Source of the DNA: Dugong dugon
Lineage: Eukaryota; Chordata; Mammalia; Sirenia; Dugongidae
Direction: 5' to 3'
NCBI GenBank assembly: GCA_030035585.1
Contig: CM057482.1
Coordinates: 41,149,501 to 41,213,500, forward strand
DNA length: 64,000 bases
Of this stretch, positions 44,888-56,648 are shown one piece after another. The notes below the pieces were generated by a model that was not told where the DNA came from, did not search any database, and was given only the letters and a program-made list of their open reading frames with translations. Numbering within the stretch: position 1 is the stretch's first letter; the number at the start of each line of letters is the position of its first letter. Made by a program: the position numbers and the translations under genes.

Positions 44888-45799
44888 GCAATTGGAAAAA
44901 AAATCAGGAAACAAAACTTTATAGTCTGTACAAGATAAGCTAATATTAGTGGTTATCTTTGAATAGTGGAATAAAGGGTAAAATTTATTGTCTTCTTTAT
45001 AATTTTTCTATTTTTACATAGTTCTATAATGATATATTAATGTAAGTATATTTATAAGTTTTTCTTTCATTTTTAAAATACTAATATATGTCACAATTTT
45101 ATAATGATAATGTAATATTACAAATGCTATTGCTGCTGTCTGTGCATGAATACAAAACGGTTTGGATAAACATGTTCATTTCAATAACTCTGATGTTCAA
45201 GGCTTCTGTATTTTTAAGTGATTTTGAAATGAAGCACACAGTTTTCAAGTAAGTCTATGTTTGACTGGACTGGCTAAGTTCTAAGCATATGTGATAACAC
45301 TCCTATTTTATCTTTTTTTCTTTCAATTCTTAGGCAAAATAAATTTCTGGCACTGCTTAGCTTGCTCAAATACATCATGAATATCCCATGTGATTTTAAG
45401 TGCACATCTTGAGGTAGGAAAAACACATTTGCTTAACCTTGCCCAGAGATGGCTGGGAAGGCAAAAATGTTTTGACTTACCAAGTTCCACAAGTATGTTC
45501 TGCTTCAGAACTACCTTGAACTTCTAGTCTGAGCAGAAAATAGCCTTTAAAAATCCCACGTCTTTAAGGAAATTTGGTTCAGTTTTGCAGCCCTGTGGGA
45601 CAGAGGTGATCTGGTAGAAAAGGGAAGCCACACTCAAACCTGAGGCCTCATCTGAGCCACATGCAAACTCAAAATCCTTCTAAGTCATTCATGCTAAACT
45701 CTCTCTTGAATTATCAACAGTAACTTAGGGGTGTTGAACATCACATGCTCGTGTTGTGAAATTCTGAAAGCCATTATTATATGAACAGTATTGAGGAAG
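44888..45799. other. Unique AT-rich sequence
   Basis: No gene or named repeat recognised. Confidence 0.5.
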
Positions 45800-46194
45800 T
45801 GTAACAGAAATACCACAAGTGAGTGGCTTTAAAGAACAGAAATTTATTTTCTCACAGTTCAAGGAACTAGAAGTCCTATTTCAGTGTGTGGTTCCAGGGA
45901 GAGGTACTTCATTGTCTATTTCAGTGTCTAATAGCCAGCAATCCTTGGAGTTGCTGGACTTGTAGATTCCTCTGCCTCTGTCATATAAGACAGTCTGTCT
46001 TCCCCTTTATGTGCTTGCTTGTCTGTGTCTACACTGTTCCTTAAAGCTTATCAGAGATCAGATTTCGGACGCACATCACACTGATGTGGCCTCATTAACA
46101 TAACGAAAACTCTCTTCCCAAATGGGATTATATCCACTGGCATAGGGGTTAGGATGCCAGCACATATTTTGGGAGGACATAATTCAATCTGTAG
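45800..46194 (-). mobile_element. MaLR-like LTR, antisense
   Basis: gtaacagaaataccacaagtg, agaacagaaatttattttctc, then a CT-rich middle, gatgtggcctcattaacata, and an ending gggaggacataattcaatctg, as in reversed MLT1-type LTRs. Related in layout to 52,213-52,716. Confidence 0.65.
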
Positions 46195-46341
46195 TGGGGG
46201 AAGCTAAATCCTGTCTTTGGGATGGTAACATAGAGGACAATTGCACAGACATGCAGGCTGAAGAATCACACAGGTTGTAGATCCAGTATTTTATTCCTCT
46301 GCAGTTTGAACTCCAGATAATAGAGATTTCTCTTGTGTTGT

Positions 46342-46558
46342 TGGAATCCCTGGGCGGTGCAAATGATTAAAAGCTGGACTATTAACCAAAAGATTGGAGG
46401 TTTGATCCTACCCACCCAGAGGTGCCTCAAAAGAAAGGCCTGGAGATCTGCTTTCCAAAGGTCATAGCCTTGAAAACCCTATGGAGAAGTTCTACTCTGC
46501 ACACATGGGGTCGCCATGAGTGAGAATTGACTCAATGTCAACTGACAACAATGACAAC
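46342..46558 (+). mobile_element. AfroSINE, long form
   Basis: Sense copy: ggaatccctgggcggtgcaaa, agattggaggtttgatcc, gaaaggcctggagatctgc, catggggtcgccatgag. Flanking ttgtgtt on both sides. Confidence 0.93.
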
Positions 46559-46565
46559 TTGTGTT

Positions 46566-47309
46566 CTCACTGGGGCATTTTCACGTCTCACTGGCTATTT
46601 CATGCCATCCTGAGCATTTAGCCTAACACCAATACCAGAATGTCAGACTAGAAGGTCTTCCTAACGCTGAACATTTATATTTATTTGTTTGGAGCCAAGA
46701 CAGGAGCAGGCAGTTGGAAGGCATTTGGGGCAAGGATAAAAATGAAATGTTTCTGAAGTGGAATGATAGATTGGGGAGCCCACTTGTCTTTGTTCATGGT
46801 TCCTTCCTGGGAGAAAAAAAAAGAAATACAAACTAATTGCTAACACTAATTAAAAATTAGAAGCTGATGGGCTGTCTCCACACTGAGTTTACAGGGTAAG
46901 GATAATTCCAGTTAAATGTAAGCATGCTTTTAAAAAACCAGTTTCTCTTTTCAAAAGGCTTATATGGGGTGAGTATCAAAAACTTTCCGATATGTTAAGT
47001 ACCAAATATATGGTTGCAATAAAACTCTTTCACTAGGTTAAATATATTCTTAGCTAATAACATTGGCTGACACAATCCATGAAAATCACTGGCAGGCTAG
47101 ATTTTGGCATGTCTACAAAGATTTTATTGAACTCTTGCTACCAATGAACTGTGCCTTGCTTACTCATGACCAGGCACCCATGTCTATATATGTATATACC
47201 TGGTCCAGATTCCTCCCTCGATCTCCTGTACTCTTTCTGACAGCTAGCTTAGAGTTCATGAAAATACTCTTTTTATTTTTTTCCCAGATCTATTTTGTTT
47301 GTGTTACTC
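46566..47309. other. Unrecognised sequence
   Basis: No gene or named repeat identified. Confidence 0.5.
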
Positions 47310-47318
47310 AATGTGTCA

Positions 47319-47537
47319 CATGGAGTCCCTGGAGGGTGCAAACGGTTAACACACTTGGCTGCTAACCAAAAGGTTGAAGGTTAGAGTCCACCGAGGGGCA
47401 CCTTGTAAGAAAGTCCTGGCGATTTATTTCCAAAAAACCAGCCATTGAAAACTCTATGGAGCACAATTCTATTCTGACGCACACAGGGTCGCCATGAGTT
47501 GGAATCGACTAGTTTTTAAATGTCAAAATTGGTTTTT
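47319..47537 (+). mobile_element. AfroSINE, long form
   Basis: Sense copy: ggagtccctggagggtgcaaa, ttggctgctaaccaaaagg, cagggtcgccatgagttgg. Target duplication aatgtgtca (47,310-47,318 / 47,538-47,546). Confidence 0.94.
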
Positions 47538-47546
47538 AATGTGTCA

Positions 47547-47899
47547 AATAAAAAACAACAACACAACTTATCTCATTTTTTCTTCCTTAAAAATATGCAT
47601 TCACAGACCTTGTCAGCTTCTCTGAGTGACTCCGTAATCCCACACTATCAATAGCTTGAGGTCACCAGATTAGCAAGTGCAGTTTGGTGTAAGTGTGAAC
47701 AGTGGCTTCAAGGAGTAGCAGAGAGGAGGCGTCTTGACTGTTCCTGTGTGAGCGTCTCTCTGAGAGGGAGGCTGTGGAACGCTGACATCATAGTCTCCAA
47801 ACTGGGTGCACAAGGAGTGGGCAATATGATCTATTGATGGACAAAATGATTTTTTCCATTTACTTTTATTTCATCCTTTTAAATGTATATATTTCAGTA
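47547..47899. other. Unrecognised sequence
   Basis: No gene or named repeat identified. Confidence 0.5.
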
Positions 47900-47909
47900 T
47901 GTTTTATAA

Positions 47910-48111
47910 CATGTTGTTGGGTGCTATTGAGTCAATTCTGCCTCACAGTGACCCTATGTGACAGACTAGAATTGCCACAGGGTTTTCTTGGCTGTAATCT
48001 TTACAGAAGGGGATTGCAAGATCTTTCTCCCATGGGGAGGCTGGGTGAGTTCAAACCGACAACTTTTTGGTTATCAGGCAAGAGCTTAACTGTTGCACCC
48101 CCAGGGCTCCT
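47910..48111 (-). mobile_element. AfroSINE, long form
   Basis: Minus-strand copy with a perfect 10-bp target duplication tgttttataa (47,900-47,909 / 48,112-48,121). Confidence 0.95.
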
Positions 48112-48129
48112 TGTTTTATAATATATCTG

Positions 48130-48682
48130 TGATAGTTAAGATTGTGTGTCAGCTTGGCTGGGCCATGATTCTCAGTGTTTTGGCAGTCATACAATGTTGT
48201 GATCACTTCCCTGTTGAGATTTGATACATGATCACCCTCATGATGGGATCTGTTGTGAGTAGCCAATCAGTTGAATAGGACTTTCCTTGGGTGTGTGGCC
48301 TGCACTGAGTGTGGGTGGACGTTCAGGCAGAGCTTGAGGGCTTTTGAAGGTTCTGGGTCCTGCAGCTGGCTCCTGTTAGTCTGACCTCCTGTTCTTGAGA
48401 CTTGAGGTAGCAGCTTCCCTGTGGTCTTGCCTGCCAATCTTGAGATTCATTGATCCTTACAGCCTTTGAACAACAGCCCTGCTCTCCAGCCTGCCAATCT
48501 TGAGTTCATCAGCCCCTGCAGCTAGACGAAGCAGGAGTAGCCTCTTCCCTGTCCCATGGACTTGGGATGTTACAGTCACTACAACCTCGTGAGTCATTTC
48601 CTTGACATAAATCTCTCTCTCTCTGTATGTATCTTTACGCAATTTACTGGTTTTGCTTCTCTAGAGAACTCAGCCTAAAACA
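48130..48682 (+). mobile_element. ERVL/MLT2-like solo LTR
   Basis: Starts tgatagttaagattgtgtgtc and ends tgcttctctagagaactcag...aaca. It contains an internal partial repeat (cctgccaatcttgagattc near 48,430 and cctgccaatcttgagttc near 48,490). Related to the LTR at 21,249-22,736. No internal retroviral sequence adjoins, so it is a solo LTR. Confidence 0.72.
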
Positions 48683-48683
48683 A

Positions 48684-48741
48684 TACCCATTGCCGTCGAG
48701 TCCATTCCAACTTATAGTGACTCTATAGGACAGAGTAGAAC
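48684..48741 (-). mobile_element. AfroSINE, 5'-truncated
   Basis: Only the 3' third: ataccccattgccgtcgag-like tail, ctatagtgactctatagg, cagagtagaact. It abuts the end of the LTR. Confidence 0.85.
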
Positions 48742-49829
48742 TAATTTACAAATATATATTGTTGACAATATTTACTTTTTTCTTTTTACCGATGAGGACA
48801 CAATCAGAAAAGTTTAGATAACATAACTTGAGGGTTTTAAACTTTTATTTTCCAATCTCAATCCATGCTTATTGGTTGTTTATGAATATCAGGAAACTGA
48901 ATTTCTTAATTTTCAATTGGATGTTGCAAATGAGACTTTCTTCTCTTATGTTGAGCTAAGAACCAGCATTCAGGCTGGCACAAGTCAGGGACCTAAGATT
49001 ATCTTCTCTTAGAAGAAGCACTGTCCATATCTGATGTAGTCAGGACTACTCCTTCAGGGGATCACAGCAGCAAGGAGCTGCATTGGTACCCAGCAGACAT
49101 GCTAATTCTCTGCTTTGGGGAGACCGACCAACAGCTGGTAAGTAGATGTCCAAGGAAGTGAATGGAGTTTGTCATCTTGCAGAGTCTGGAAGCACAGCTC
49201 GCAAAGCTCAAGGAACAAGCAGGGTGCTCAGGCTGCAGGTCTGTCCATGCAACAGGGCTTCTCTTAAGGCTGGGCTTGGAGGCCTATGCCTGCTATAAAA
49301 GGAGTGAGGTTCCAGAACACTGAAGTGGGGGCTTTGGCCAAAATGAAACCCACCTAGAAATGGGACACACAAAATGTTAGGGTTCATCTTCCATCCTTTA
49401 TTCATGCTTGTTGAGAGCTTCCGTGCTGTAGGCAAACTAGCCGTGGATAAAGTTGGGAGGAAAATGAACACAAATCCTCTCCAGAAATTTGCCTTTTAGA
49501 GGGAAGTCTAGCATTAATCAAATCGTTAAGCTAATAAACTGAGAAAGAAGTGGCTTAATTATTCTAGAAGAAAGTACAATGAAAGAAACTGGCTCACAAT
49601 TCTGTGTTAGGGAAGGGGTGCTGAGGTGCTGCCCAACACCATCATTTTAATGTTATGTAATTTGAAAAAACAACACCACCACTGGCTGCACAAATTGTGA
49701 CCCTAAGTCATGATTCCTTGTATTCTGCCTTTACATAATAATCATGTCTTTTTTAAGTGTGAAAATAAAAATAAAAAATAAAAAAATCACAAGAACCATT
49801 TAGGGACCTAACCCAATATCAATCATTTA
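48742..49829. other. Unique sequence
   Basis: No gene or named repeat recognised. Confidence 0.5.
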
Positions 49830-50170
49830 TTCAACAAATTTAATATATGTCAGCATGGAAGAAAAGGACTCCTCAGGAAACTTACCTTCTAGTGCGAGAG
49901 ACAAAAAACAAAGTGACAATGTGATTATAAATTGTGGTAAGTACCTGAAGAACATAAAATGGGGTGATGTTGTTGAGTGGGCCTGGAGAAATGGGGGCTA
50001 CTATAATTGAGTAGCCCGGGAAGGCCTCTCTGCGGAAGTCATAGTTGACTTGAGACCTGAAAGATAAGTAGGACTGAGATGTCAAACAATTGGAGGAAGA
50101 TTGTGCCAGGCAGAAGCAAGAGCAAGGGGCTACGAAATCCCTAAGGCAGGAATAGCATTGGCTTGATGAG
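49830..50170. mobile_element. Ancient mammalian repeat, tentative (L2-like)
   Basis: Text such as aacttaccttctagtgcgagagac, gtagcccgggaaggcctctc, ttgacttgagacctgaaag and gattgtgccaggcagaagc matches a common old mammalian interspersed repeat. Naming and strand are uncertain. Confidence 0.45.
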
Positions 50171-51385
50171 TAAGAATCTAAATTATCTATGTCCCTCCTC
50201 CCTGCCATCCTCCCCACTTTCTTTCTATATTTTCAGCTGGAACAGAAGGTCAAAGATGTACTGGCATTGATGCCGACATAATATCAGTGACCAGCCTGGC
50301 CTCCTTAGAATCTTAGTATCCTGGGGTGTGACTAGTCTGTGAGTGGGGACAGAACTGAACCTACAAGTGGGAGATCAACTGGTTTTATTTTCAGAGAGCT
50401 TGAGGAATATGGAACCAAGCAGAACATCCCAAACTGAAAGTTGATCTGACCATCTGGAAGAGCCATCTCTATGGAAGACTATTTTGGTAGCTTGGACATC
50501 ATATCTAGTAGGAATTGGTGGACACGTTTTATGAAATGATTGAGAAGTGTCAACAAGAAGAAAGTACTTAAAACCTACCCCTTCCTATGAAGAAGACATC
50601 AAATTAGGGCATACTGCCAACCTAAGCGAGCGTAGAGCTAAGAGGCTGACAGAGGTTGTGTTTGTGAAGGTACTCCGATGAGTAAGAAGGAAGAATTGGA
50701 AGAATTCCAGTTAGCAGCTTTAAAATCAAGCTTTCAACTTTTAAAAGTCCCCAGTTTATTCTAGTGTTTGCTACCTCCACTTGAGTAATTCCAGAGGATG
50801 CAGTTTCCATCACAACATGAAATAGTGGGTTTTGATAACTGGAGAAGCATTGCTGATTTCTTCAAAGTGCAAAACTGTGAAACTCCAAGGGTTATATTTA
50901 TCCCTTTCATATCTCTGCTGACAAGCAACATGGAAAGTGTGGAAAGAGTTTAAAATGTTTAAAATGAGAAAACATAGTCCCCGAATGATGTACTTCACAT
51001 ACACGATTCAATGGAACATTATTTTTGCCAAATTTCTCTTCTTTTCCCCAACCTCTTACTAATTTGCCTTTAGAACCTGATCTTCTCCTTTTCCCCTTTT
51101 CCCTTTCTTATGACCCTCTCCTACTCTGCTATTTCATAAGTAGGGAAAACATCTTTATATTCTAAATGCTCAGTTGCTACTTGTTCTGTGTGTGTGCATA
51201 TGCACCTGTGGACTTTGGTGTTGGAGGAACAACTTCAAACGCAGACTCAGCACGTGTTAACTATTAGAATTTGAGTTGTTACTCATCTTTTCTAAATTTC
51301 ATTTTCCCCCTCCCAATAAAATAGGGAAAATCATACCCTTTCCAGAGCTTTCTTGGGGACAGAGAAATTATATATTTAAAGGGAC
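50171..51385. other. Unique sequence
   Basis: No gene or named repeat recognised. Confidence 0.5.
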
Positions 51386-51395
51386 TAACATAGCC

Positions 51396-51607
51396 TAGGA
51401 GTCCCTTGGTGGTGCAACTTGTTAACTTGCTCAGCTGCTGACCAAAAGTTGGAAGGTTTGAATCCACCCAGAGGTTCCTCGGAAGAAAGGCCTGGTGATC
51501 TACTTCTGAACATTCAGCCACTGAAAACCTTATGGAGCACAAGTCTACTATGACACACAAGGGACAAACAGGAGTTGGAGTTGACTCAATGGCAACTGGT
51601 TACTGGT
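51396..51607 (+). mobile_element. AfroSINE, long form
   Basis: Sense copy: ggagtcccttggtggtgcaac, gaaggtttgaatccaccc, aagaaaggcctggtgatc. Perfect 10-bp target duplication taacatagcc (51,386-51,395 / 51,608-51,617). Confidence 0.95.
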
Positions 51608-51617
51608 TAACATAGCC

Positions 51618-52212
51618 AAAAACTTAGCACCAAGGCAATATATTCTGAGGCTTTGGCAATATTATTTAATGTAACAATTAAAAGAGATGTCCCATCTAAC
51701 ACTTAACATGGATTCTGGGTTTCACTCTTCCTTACTTTTTCATGTTCTTCAGGGTCTTCCATTCACGTAAGTGTTGAGATGGAAACGTCATAGAGCCAGC
51801 AGCTGGGAGGTTGTTTTATGTAGGCATGTATTACAGAGTTTTTGAATTTTGTAGACAAAATAAGGCTTCCTAGAGTAAAATTACATCTGTGGTTGGGGGG
51901 ATTTACCAAAATACGACATTTAATCACTCTGTGCCGTTCAAAAATCTGAACTTAATTGTACGGTTTTGATACCCAATCATAATTGTTCTGGAGAGAGAAG
52001 ATGCAATCATGACAGAGACAGACCCCAGATAGAAATCCACTGACCCACAGGGACTGGATAAAAATTCTCTGCTAGAGAGGGAGGAGTTTACCAAGATATT
52101 CAGGCAAAGAAGCCTGCTCCAAATGTATAAAACCTAATGCAGAATCCCACTGACCCAGAATGAGAAGGTTGTGATGCAGGGATTCAGAAGTGACTTTTAA
52201 AGACAAAGGGGC
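51618..52212. other. Unrecognised sequence
   Basis: No gene or named repeat identified. Confidence 0.5.
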
Positions 52213-52716
52213 CTGTCATAGTCATACCACAAGTGGATGGTTTTAACAAAGAGAAATTTAGTGTCTGTCTCACAGTCTAGGCGGCTAGAAGTCCAAATTC
52301 AGGGTGCCAACTCCAGGGGAAGTCTTTCTCTCTCTGTTGGCTCTGGCGGAAGGTCCTTGTCATCAATCTTCCCTGGTTGAGGAGCTTCTCAGCACAGGGA
52401 CCCCAGGTCCAAAGGACACATTATTCTCCTGACTCTTGTTTCTTGGTGGTATGAGGTCCCCATGTATCTCTGCTCCTGTCTCTCTTTGATGTCTCAGAAG
52501 AGATTGACTCAAGATACAACCTAATCTTGCAGACTGAGTCCTGCCTCATTAACATAACTGCCTCTAATCCTGCCTTATTAACGTCGTAAGGAAGGATTTA
52601 CAGCACATAGGAAAATCACATCTGATGACAAAATGGTGGACAATCATACAATATTGGGAATCATGGCCTAGCCAAGTTGACACACATTTTGGGGGTACGT
52701 AATTCAATCCATAACA
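52213..52716 (-). mobile_element. LTR-like repeat (MaLR-type layout), antisense
   Basis: gtcataccacaagtggatgg, gagaaatttagtgtctgtctc, ctcattaacataactgcctc, and the ending gggggtacgtaattcaatcc with cataacag. 52,381-52,455 is shared with the repeat at 30,557-30,640. Confidence 0.62.
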
Positions 52717-52830
52717 GGGCCTCTCTTGCCTTAAACCAGTTATTTCTCTATTCACACCTACTTCCTGTTAGAATCCATACAAATTAGTTGGCTATCTATA
52801 TATTTGTATCTGTATCTATTTCTGTATTGT

Positions 52831-53685
52831 AATTGTACATTTTAAATCTCATTTCCCTTCAAAAATACATCTGCCAAAAATGGAAATGAACAAGTGTTGC
52901 TGAGATGGGGAGAAATTGGAACCCTTGTGCATTACTGGTGCAGCTGCTGTGGAAAACAGTGAGGCAGTTCCTCAAAAAGATAAACATAGAATTACCAAAT
53001 GTTCCAGAAACTCCACTCTAAGTTTGTACCCAAAAGACATAAAAGAAAGACTTCAGCAGATACTTGTACACCAGTGTTCACCGCAGCATTACTTACAGCA
53101 GCCAAAAGGTGGAAACAACCAGTGTCCATCAACAGATCAATGGATAAATAAAATGTGGCAACATATTTTTATGCAAATAATGCATGCGTTTCGCCAGTAG
53201 CAAAAACCCCTCATGCATTATTTTCCTAGGTGCTGTTCGTGTTATGTGTGTCTATGTTATTTATGTGGGCATGTTATTTGCAAAAAAAACCACAATCTAA
53301 CCATACAATAGAATATTATTTAGTCATAAAGAGAAATGAAATTCTGATATATGCTATGACATGGATGAGCCTTGAAGAAATTATGCTGAGTGAAGTTAAA
53401 TCAGACACAAATGACAAAAATTGAAAAGTCAAGTGCATAGAGACACAAGTTTATTAGCAGTTACCAGGGTTTGGTGTGTGTGTAAGGGATGGATTGGGAG
53501 TTATTGTTTAAGGGGTATTTAGTTTCTGTTTAGGGTGATGTAAGACTTGAAAATGGATGGTGGTGAAAGTGGCACAACAAGGTGGATGTAACTATTGTTA
53601 TCGAACGGTTATCTTTACAAGGGTTGAAATGGCAAGTTTTTGTTACATGTATTTTACCACAATAAAGTTATTTTTAAAAATGCAT
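52831..53685 (+). mobile_element. Old L1 3' end
   Basis: ORF2 end and 3' UTR of an old L1: tgctgagatggggagaaattgg, gtgcattactggtgc, gtccatcaacagatcaatgg, catggatgagccttgaag, ending taccacaataaagttattttt with an AATAAA signal. Frames are broken. Confidence 0.82.
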
Positions 53686-53794
53686 TTTCAAAAATAGGGG
53701 TATATCTTCATGACCTTGGTTTTGGCAATGGTTTCTTAGATATGACCCAAAAGCACAAGCAACAACAGCAAAATAAATTGGACTTCTTCAGAAA

Positions 53795-53820
53795 AAACAA
53801 CAACAACAACAACAACAAAA
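53795..53820. repeat. (CAA)n microsatellite
   Basis: About seven CAA units in an A-rich stretch of the old L1. Confidence 0.9.
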
Positions 53821-53906
53821 AACTCATGCATGAAAGGACACCACCAAGAAAGTGAAAAGATAACCCATAGAATGGGAGAAAATGTTTGCAAACCCTGTAT
53901 CTGATA

Positions 53907-54294
53907 CCGCTACCATCTGTCAGTTTGTCATGCTGTGGTGGCTTGCATGTTACTATAATGCTGGAAACTATATTCAAATACCAGCAAGGTAACCCATGGT
54001 GGCCAGATTTCAGTAGCTCTTCCAGACTAAGACAGACTAGGAAGAAAGGCTTGATGATCTACTTCTAAAAATAAGCCAATGAAAGCACTAGGGATCACAA
54101 GAGAATATTGTCTGATATAGTGCTGGAAGATGAGCACCCTATGTTGGAAGACACTTAAAATACATAGTGGTCATAACAATGGACTCAAATATACCAAAGA
54201 TTATGAAGATGGCAGAGACCTGGGCAACATTTTATTCTGCTGTACATGGGGTCCCTGAGAGTTGGAGCTGACCTGATGGCAACTAACAACAACA
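53907..54294 (+). mobile_element. RTE-derived element with internal deletion
   Basis: The RTE 5' leader (accatctgtcagtttgtcat, gccagatttcagtagctctt, tagtgctggaagatgagc) is joined near 54,155 directly to the RTE 3' end (acaatggactcaaatatacc, ctgggcaacattttattctg, ggcaactaacaacaacat). No coding part remains, so it is non-autonomous. Confidence 0.85.
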
Positions 54295-54370
54295 TATGTG
54301 GAATGAAGTAGCTGGGATCACAAACTCTGGCTTGTGAACCCATCAGCCCACTGCTGAAGGATGGTGATCA

Positions 54371-54583
54371 AACTGCCCAGATTCAAAACATTCAAAGAAA
54401 GAAAGAATGGCATAGAGTGATAAAAGGAAGCAAGGGAGGAAGGAAGCTAGCGAGGGAGAGGGGAGGGAAGAAGGAAGAGGGGAGTAAGGGAGGGAGGGAG
54501 GGAGAAAAGATGAAAGGGAGGATGGGAGGGAAGGAAGGAAGGAAGGAAGGAAGGAAGGAAGGAAGGAAGCCTGCCCAGATTCA
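54371..54583 (+). repeat. Polypurine (GGAA/GGGA)n tract flanked by a direct repeat
   Basis: AG-only repeat from about 54,420 ending in a clean (GGAA)n block at about 54,532-54,568. The 13-mer ctgcccagattca occurs on both sides (54,374-54,386 and 54,571-54,583). A short frame over it (KEGRKEGR...) is a product of the repeat. Confidence 0.88.
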
Positions 54584-54610
54584 GAGTTTGACGCCTCTAC
54601 TTTTCAACTA

Positions 54611-54817
54611 AGGACCCCTGGTGGCGCAATGGGTAAGAGCTCAGCTGCTAATGGAAAGGTTGGTGTTTGGAACCCACCAGCGGCTCCGTGGGAGAAGGAC
54701 CTGTGACAATCTGCTAGAGTAAAAATTACAGCCTAGGAAATCCTATGGGGCAGTTCTACTCTGTCACATGGGATCACTTTGAGTCGGAATGACTCGATGG
54801 CACACAACAATCACAGC
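54611..54817 (+). mobile_element. AfroSINE, long variant
   Basis: Sense copy: ggacccctggtggcgcaatgg, aagagctcagctgctaatgg, gattacag-type middle, gggcagttctactctgtcac, tail gatggcacacaacaatcac. It ends exactly where the target duplication tatctgata (54,819-54,827) begins. Confidence 0.93.
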
Positions 54818-55152
54818 ATATCTGATAAAGGATCTAGAATGTAGACTATATAAAGAATACTTACAGCTTAACAATAAAACCATAAACAACCCAGTAAAAA
54901 AATGGACAAGGGATTTGAAGGGACATTTCTCTGAAGAAGATGTGCAAATGACCAACATGCACACGAAGCGATGATCAATGTCTTTAGTTGTCACGAAGAT
55001 GGGTATACTAATTAAAAAAACAAAAAACAGGAAGTAACAAGTGTTGGTGAGCTGTGGAACAACTGCAATCCTCATAAATTGCTGGTAGGAATTTAAAATG
55101 GCGCAGCTGTTGTGGAAAACAGTTGTTCAAAATATTAAACATACAATTACCA

Positions 55153-55332
55153 TGTTGTTGTTAGGTGCCGTCCGGTGGATTCTGACTCATAGTGACCTTA
55201 TAGAAGGGAGGAAAACTGTCCTGTAGGGGTTCCTAGGCTGTAATCTTTATGGGAGCAGATTGCCAGGTCTTCTCTCCCGAAGAGCAGCTGGTGGATTTCC
55301 ACCTTCACCCTTTTGGTTAGCAGTCACGTAAT
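55153..55332 (-). mobile_element. AfroSINE, long form, head truncated
   Basis: Minus-strand copy: tgttgttgttaggtgccgtcc, gattctgactcatagtgacc, aggctgtaatctttatggg, cttttggttagcagtca. The tRNA-like head beyond that is missing. Confidence 0.9.
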
Positions 55333-55899
55333 GGATAATTATTCAGTCATCAAAACAAATGACGTACTGGTGCGTGCGCCAACACAGATGAACCTTGAAA
55401 ACATTATGCGAAATGAAAGCAGCCAGACACCAATCGCTGTATCGTGTATAATTCTATTTATATGAAACGTCCAGAGTTGGCAAATCCATGAAAACAGAAG
55501 ACACGTTAGTGGTTTCCAGGTGCTGGGGGGAGGGATGAACGGGGCATGCCTTCTTAACGTATTAGGGTTTCCTTTTGGGGTGATGGAAATATTCTGGAAA
55601 TAGATGGAGTTGACGGCTGCACAACATGTGAGCATACTAAATGCCACTGAATTGTACACTTTAAAATGTCTACAATGGTGAATATAATGTTATATGAATT
55701 TTATCTCAATTAAAAAAATGCACCCGCCACAGGCAAAATTATGTATATTCAGATCAGCTGAGGTTGAGGGAGGGTTCTGGAGAAAATGGTGAATAGGTTC
55801 CAGTTGAATTCTGCTTGCATTTATTGAGCGTGTTCTGCCCTGTGGTACACTGAACCCAACCCAGGAAGTCCTGGATGGTGCTTCAATAGCCGTTGTTCT

Positions 55900-56200
55900 T
55901 TGTGAGCTTCCTGAATGGATACATAGTATTTTTTTATTTATGGTAACCCATAGTCAGGCTAAGTATTTAGCACTTAGTATCTTACGTGTTCAGTTGGAGC
56001 CCTGGCAGCGCAGTAGTTAAGTGCTTGGCTGCTAACCAAAGGCTCAGCAATGTGAATCCATTAGCCACTCCTTGGAAACCCTCTGGGACAGTTCTACTCT
56101 GTTATATAGTGTCGCTATGAGTTGAAATCAACTTGACAGTAACGGGTTTGGTTTGGTTTGGGTATGTGCTCAATTAATGCTTGTCAAATGAACGACTAAG
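55900..56200 (+). mobile_element. L2/MIR-like 3' end split by a SINE
   Basis: The segment after the SINE (tatgtgctcaattaatgcttgtc, aaatgaacgac) resembles the 3' end of an L2 or MIR, with tacgtgttcagtt before it. Confidence 0.45.
55996..56160 (+). mobile_element. AfroSINE, short form
   Basis: Sense copy: ggagccctggcagcgcagtag, gcttggctgctaaccaaagg, ccactccttggaaaccctc, gtcgctatgagttgaaatc, tail ggtttggtttggtttggg. Confidence 0.95.
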
Positions 56201-56375
56201 AAAATTTCAACTCAGGTTTTAGGGAATATTGAGTATCTTCTGTATGGATGGTTGAAGGAGAAACTAAGCATGCATTTGATGAGATTATCTCACTTTAAGG
56301 CTTTACTTTCATTGAGAGCTCAGACGTTTAACAACTGATCTTACTATGAAACATAAGAAAACATGGACAATAAAA

Positions 56376-56575
56376 ATCAAACTCATTGTCGACAGGTCGA
56401 TTTCAACTCATAGTGACTCAATTAGTTGTAGAGTAGAACTGTTCATAGGATTTTCTTGGCCGTAGTCTTCACGGAAGCAAGATCGCCAAGACTTTCTTCT
56501 GCAGTGCTTCTGGGTAGGTTAGAGCTGCCAACCTTTAGCTTAGTAGTCCACTGCAAACTGTTGGTGCCACCCAGG
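56376..56575 (-). mobile_element. AfroSINE, long form
   Basis: Minus-strand copy: cattgtcgacaggtcgattt, caactcatagtgactc, ttcttggccgtagtcttcac, and an inverted head ending ggtgccacccagg. Confidence 0.93.
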
Positions 56576-56615
56576 TAATCACCCCATTCCTGTTAGCATA
56601 TTTAGATGGCAAGAC

Positions 56616-56640
<25 letters not shown>

Positions 56641-56648
<8 letters not shown>

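Larger units (their letters stand above)
53686..55720 (+). mobile_element. Second old L1 3' region, interrupted
   Basis: Starts gtatatcttcatgaccttgg, continues gaatgggagaaaatgtttgc, resumes after the insertions at 54,818 (tatctgataaaggatctag, aaatggacaagggatttgaa), and ends near 55,720 with gaattgtacactttaaaatg. Hosts the compound insertion 53,907-54,818 and an AfroSINE at 55,153. Confidence 0.8.

Noticed and set aside
54417..54611. Glu/Gly/Lys-rich frame
   Set aside because: Direct translation of the polypurine microsatellite.
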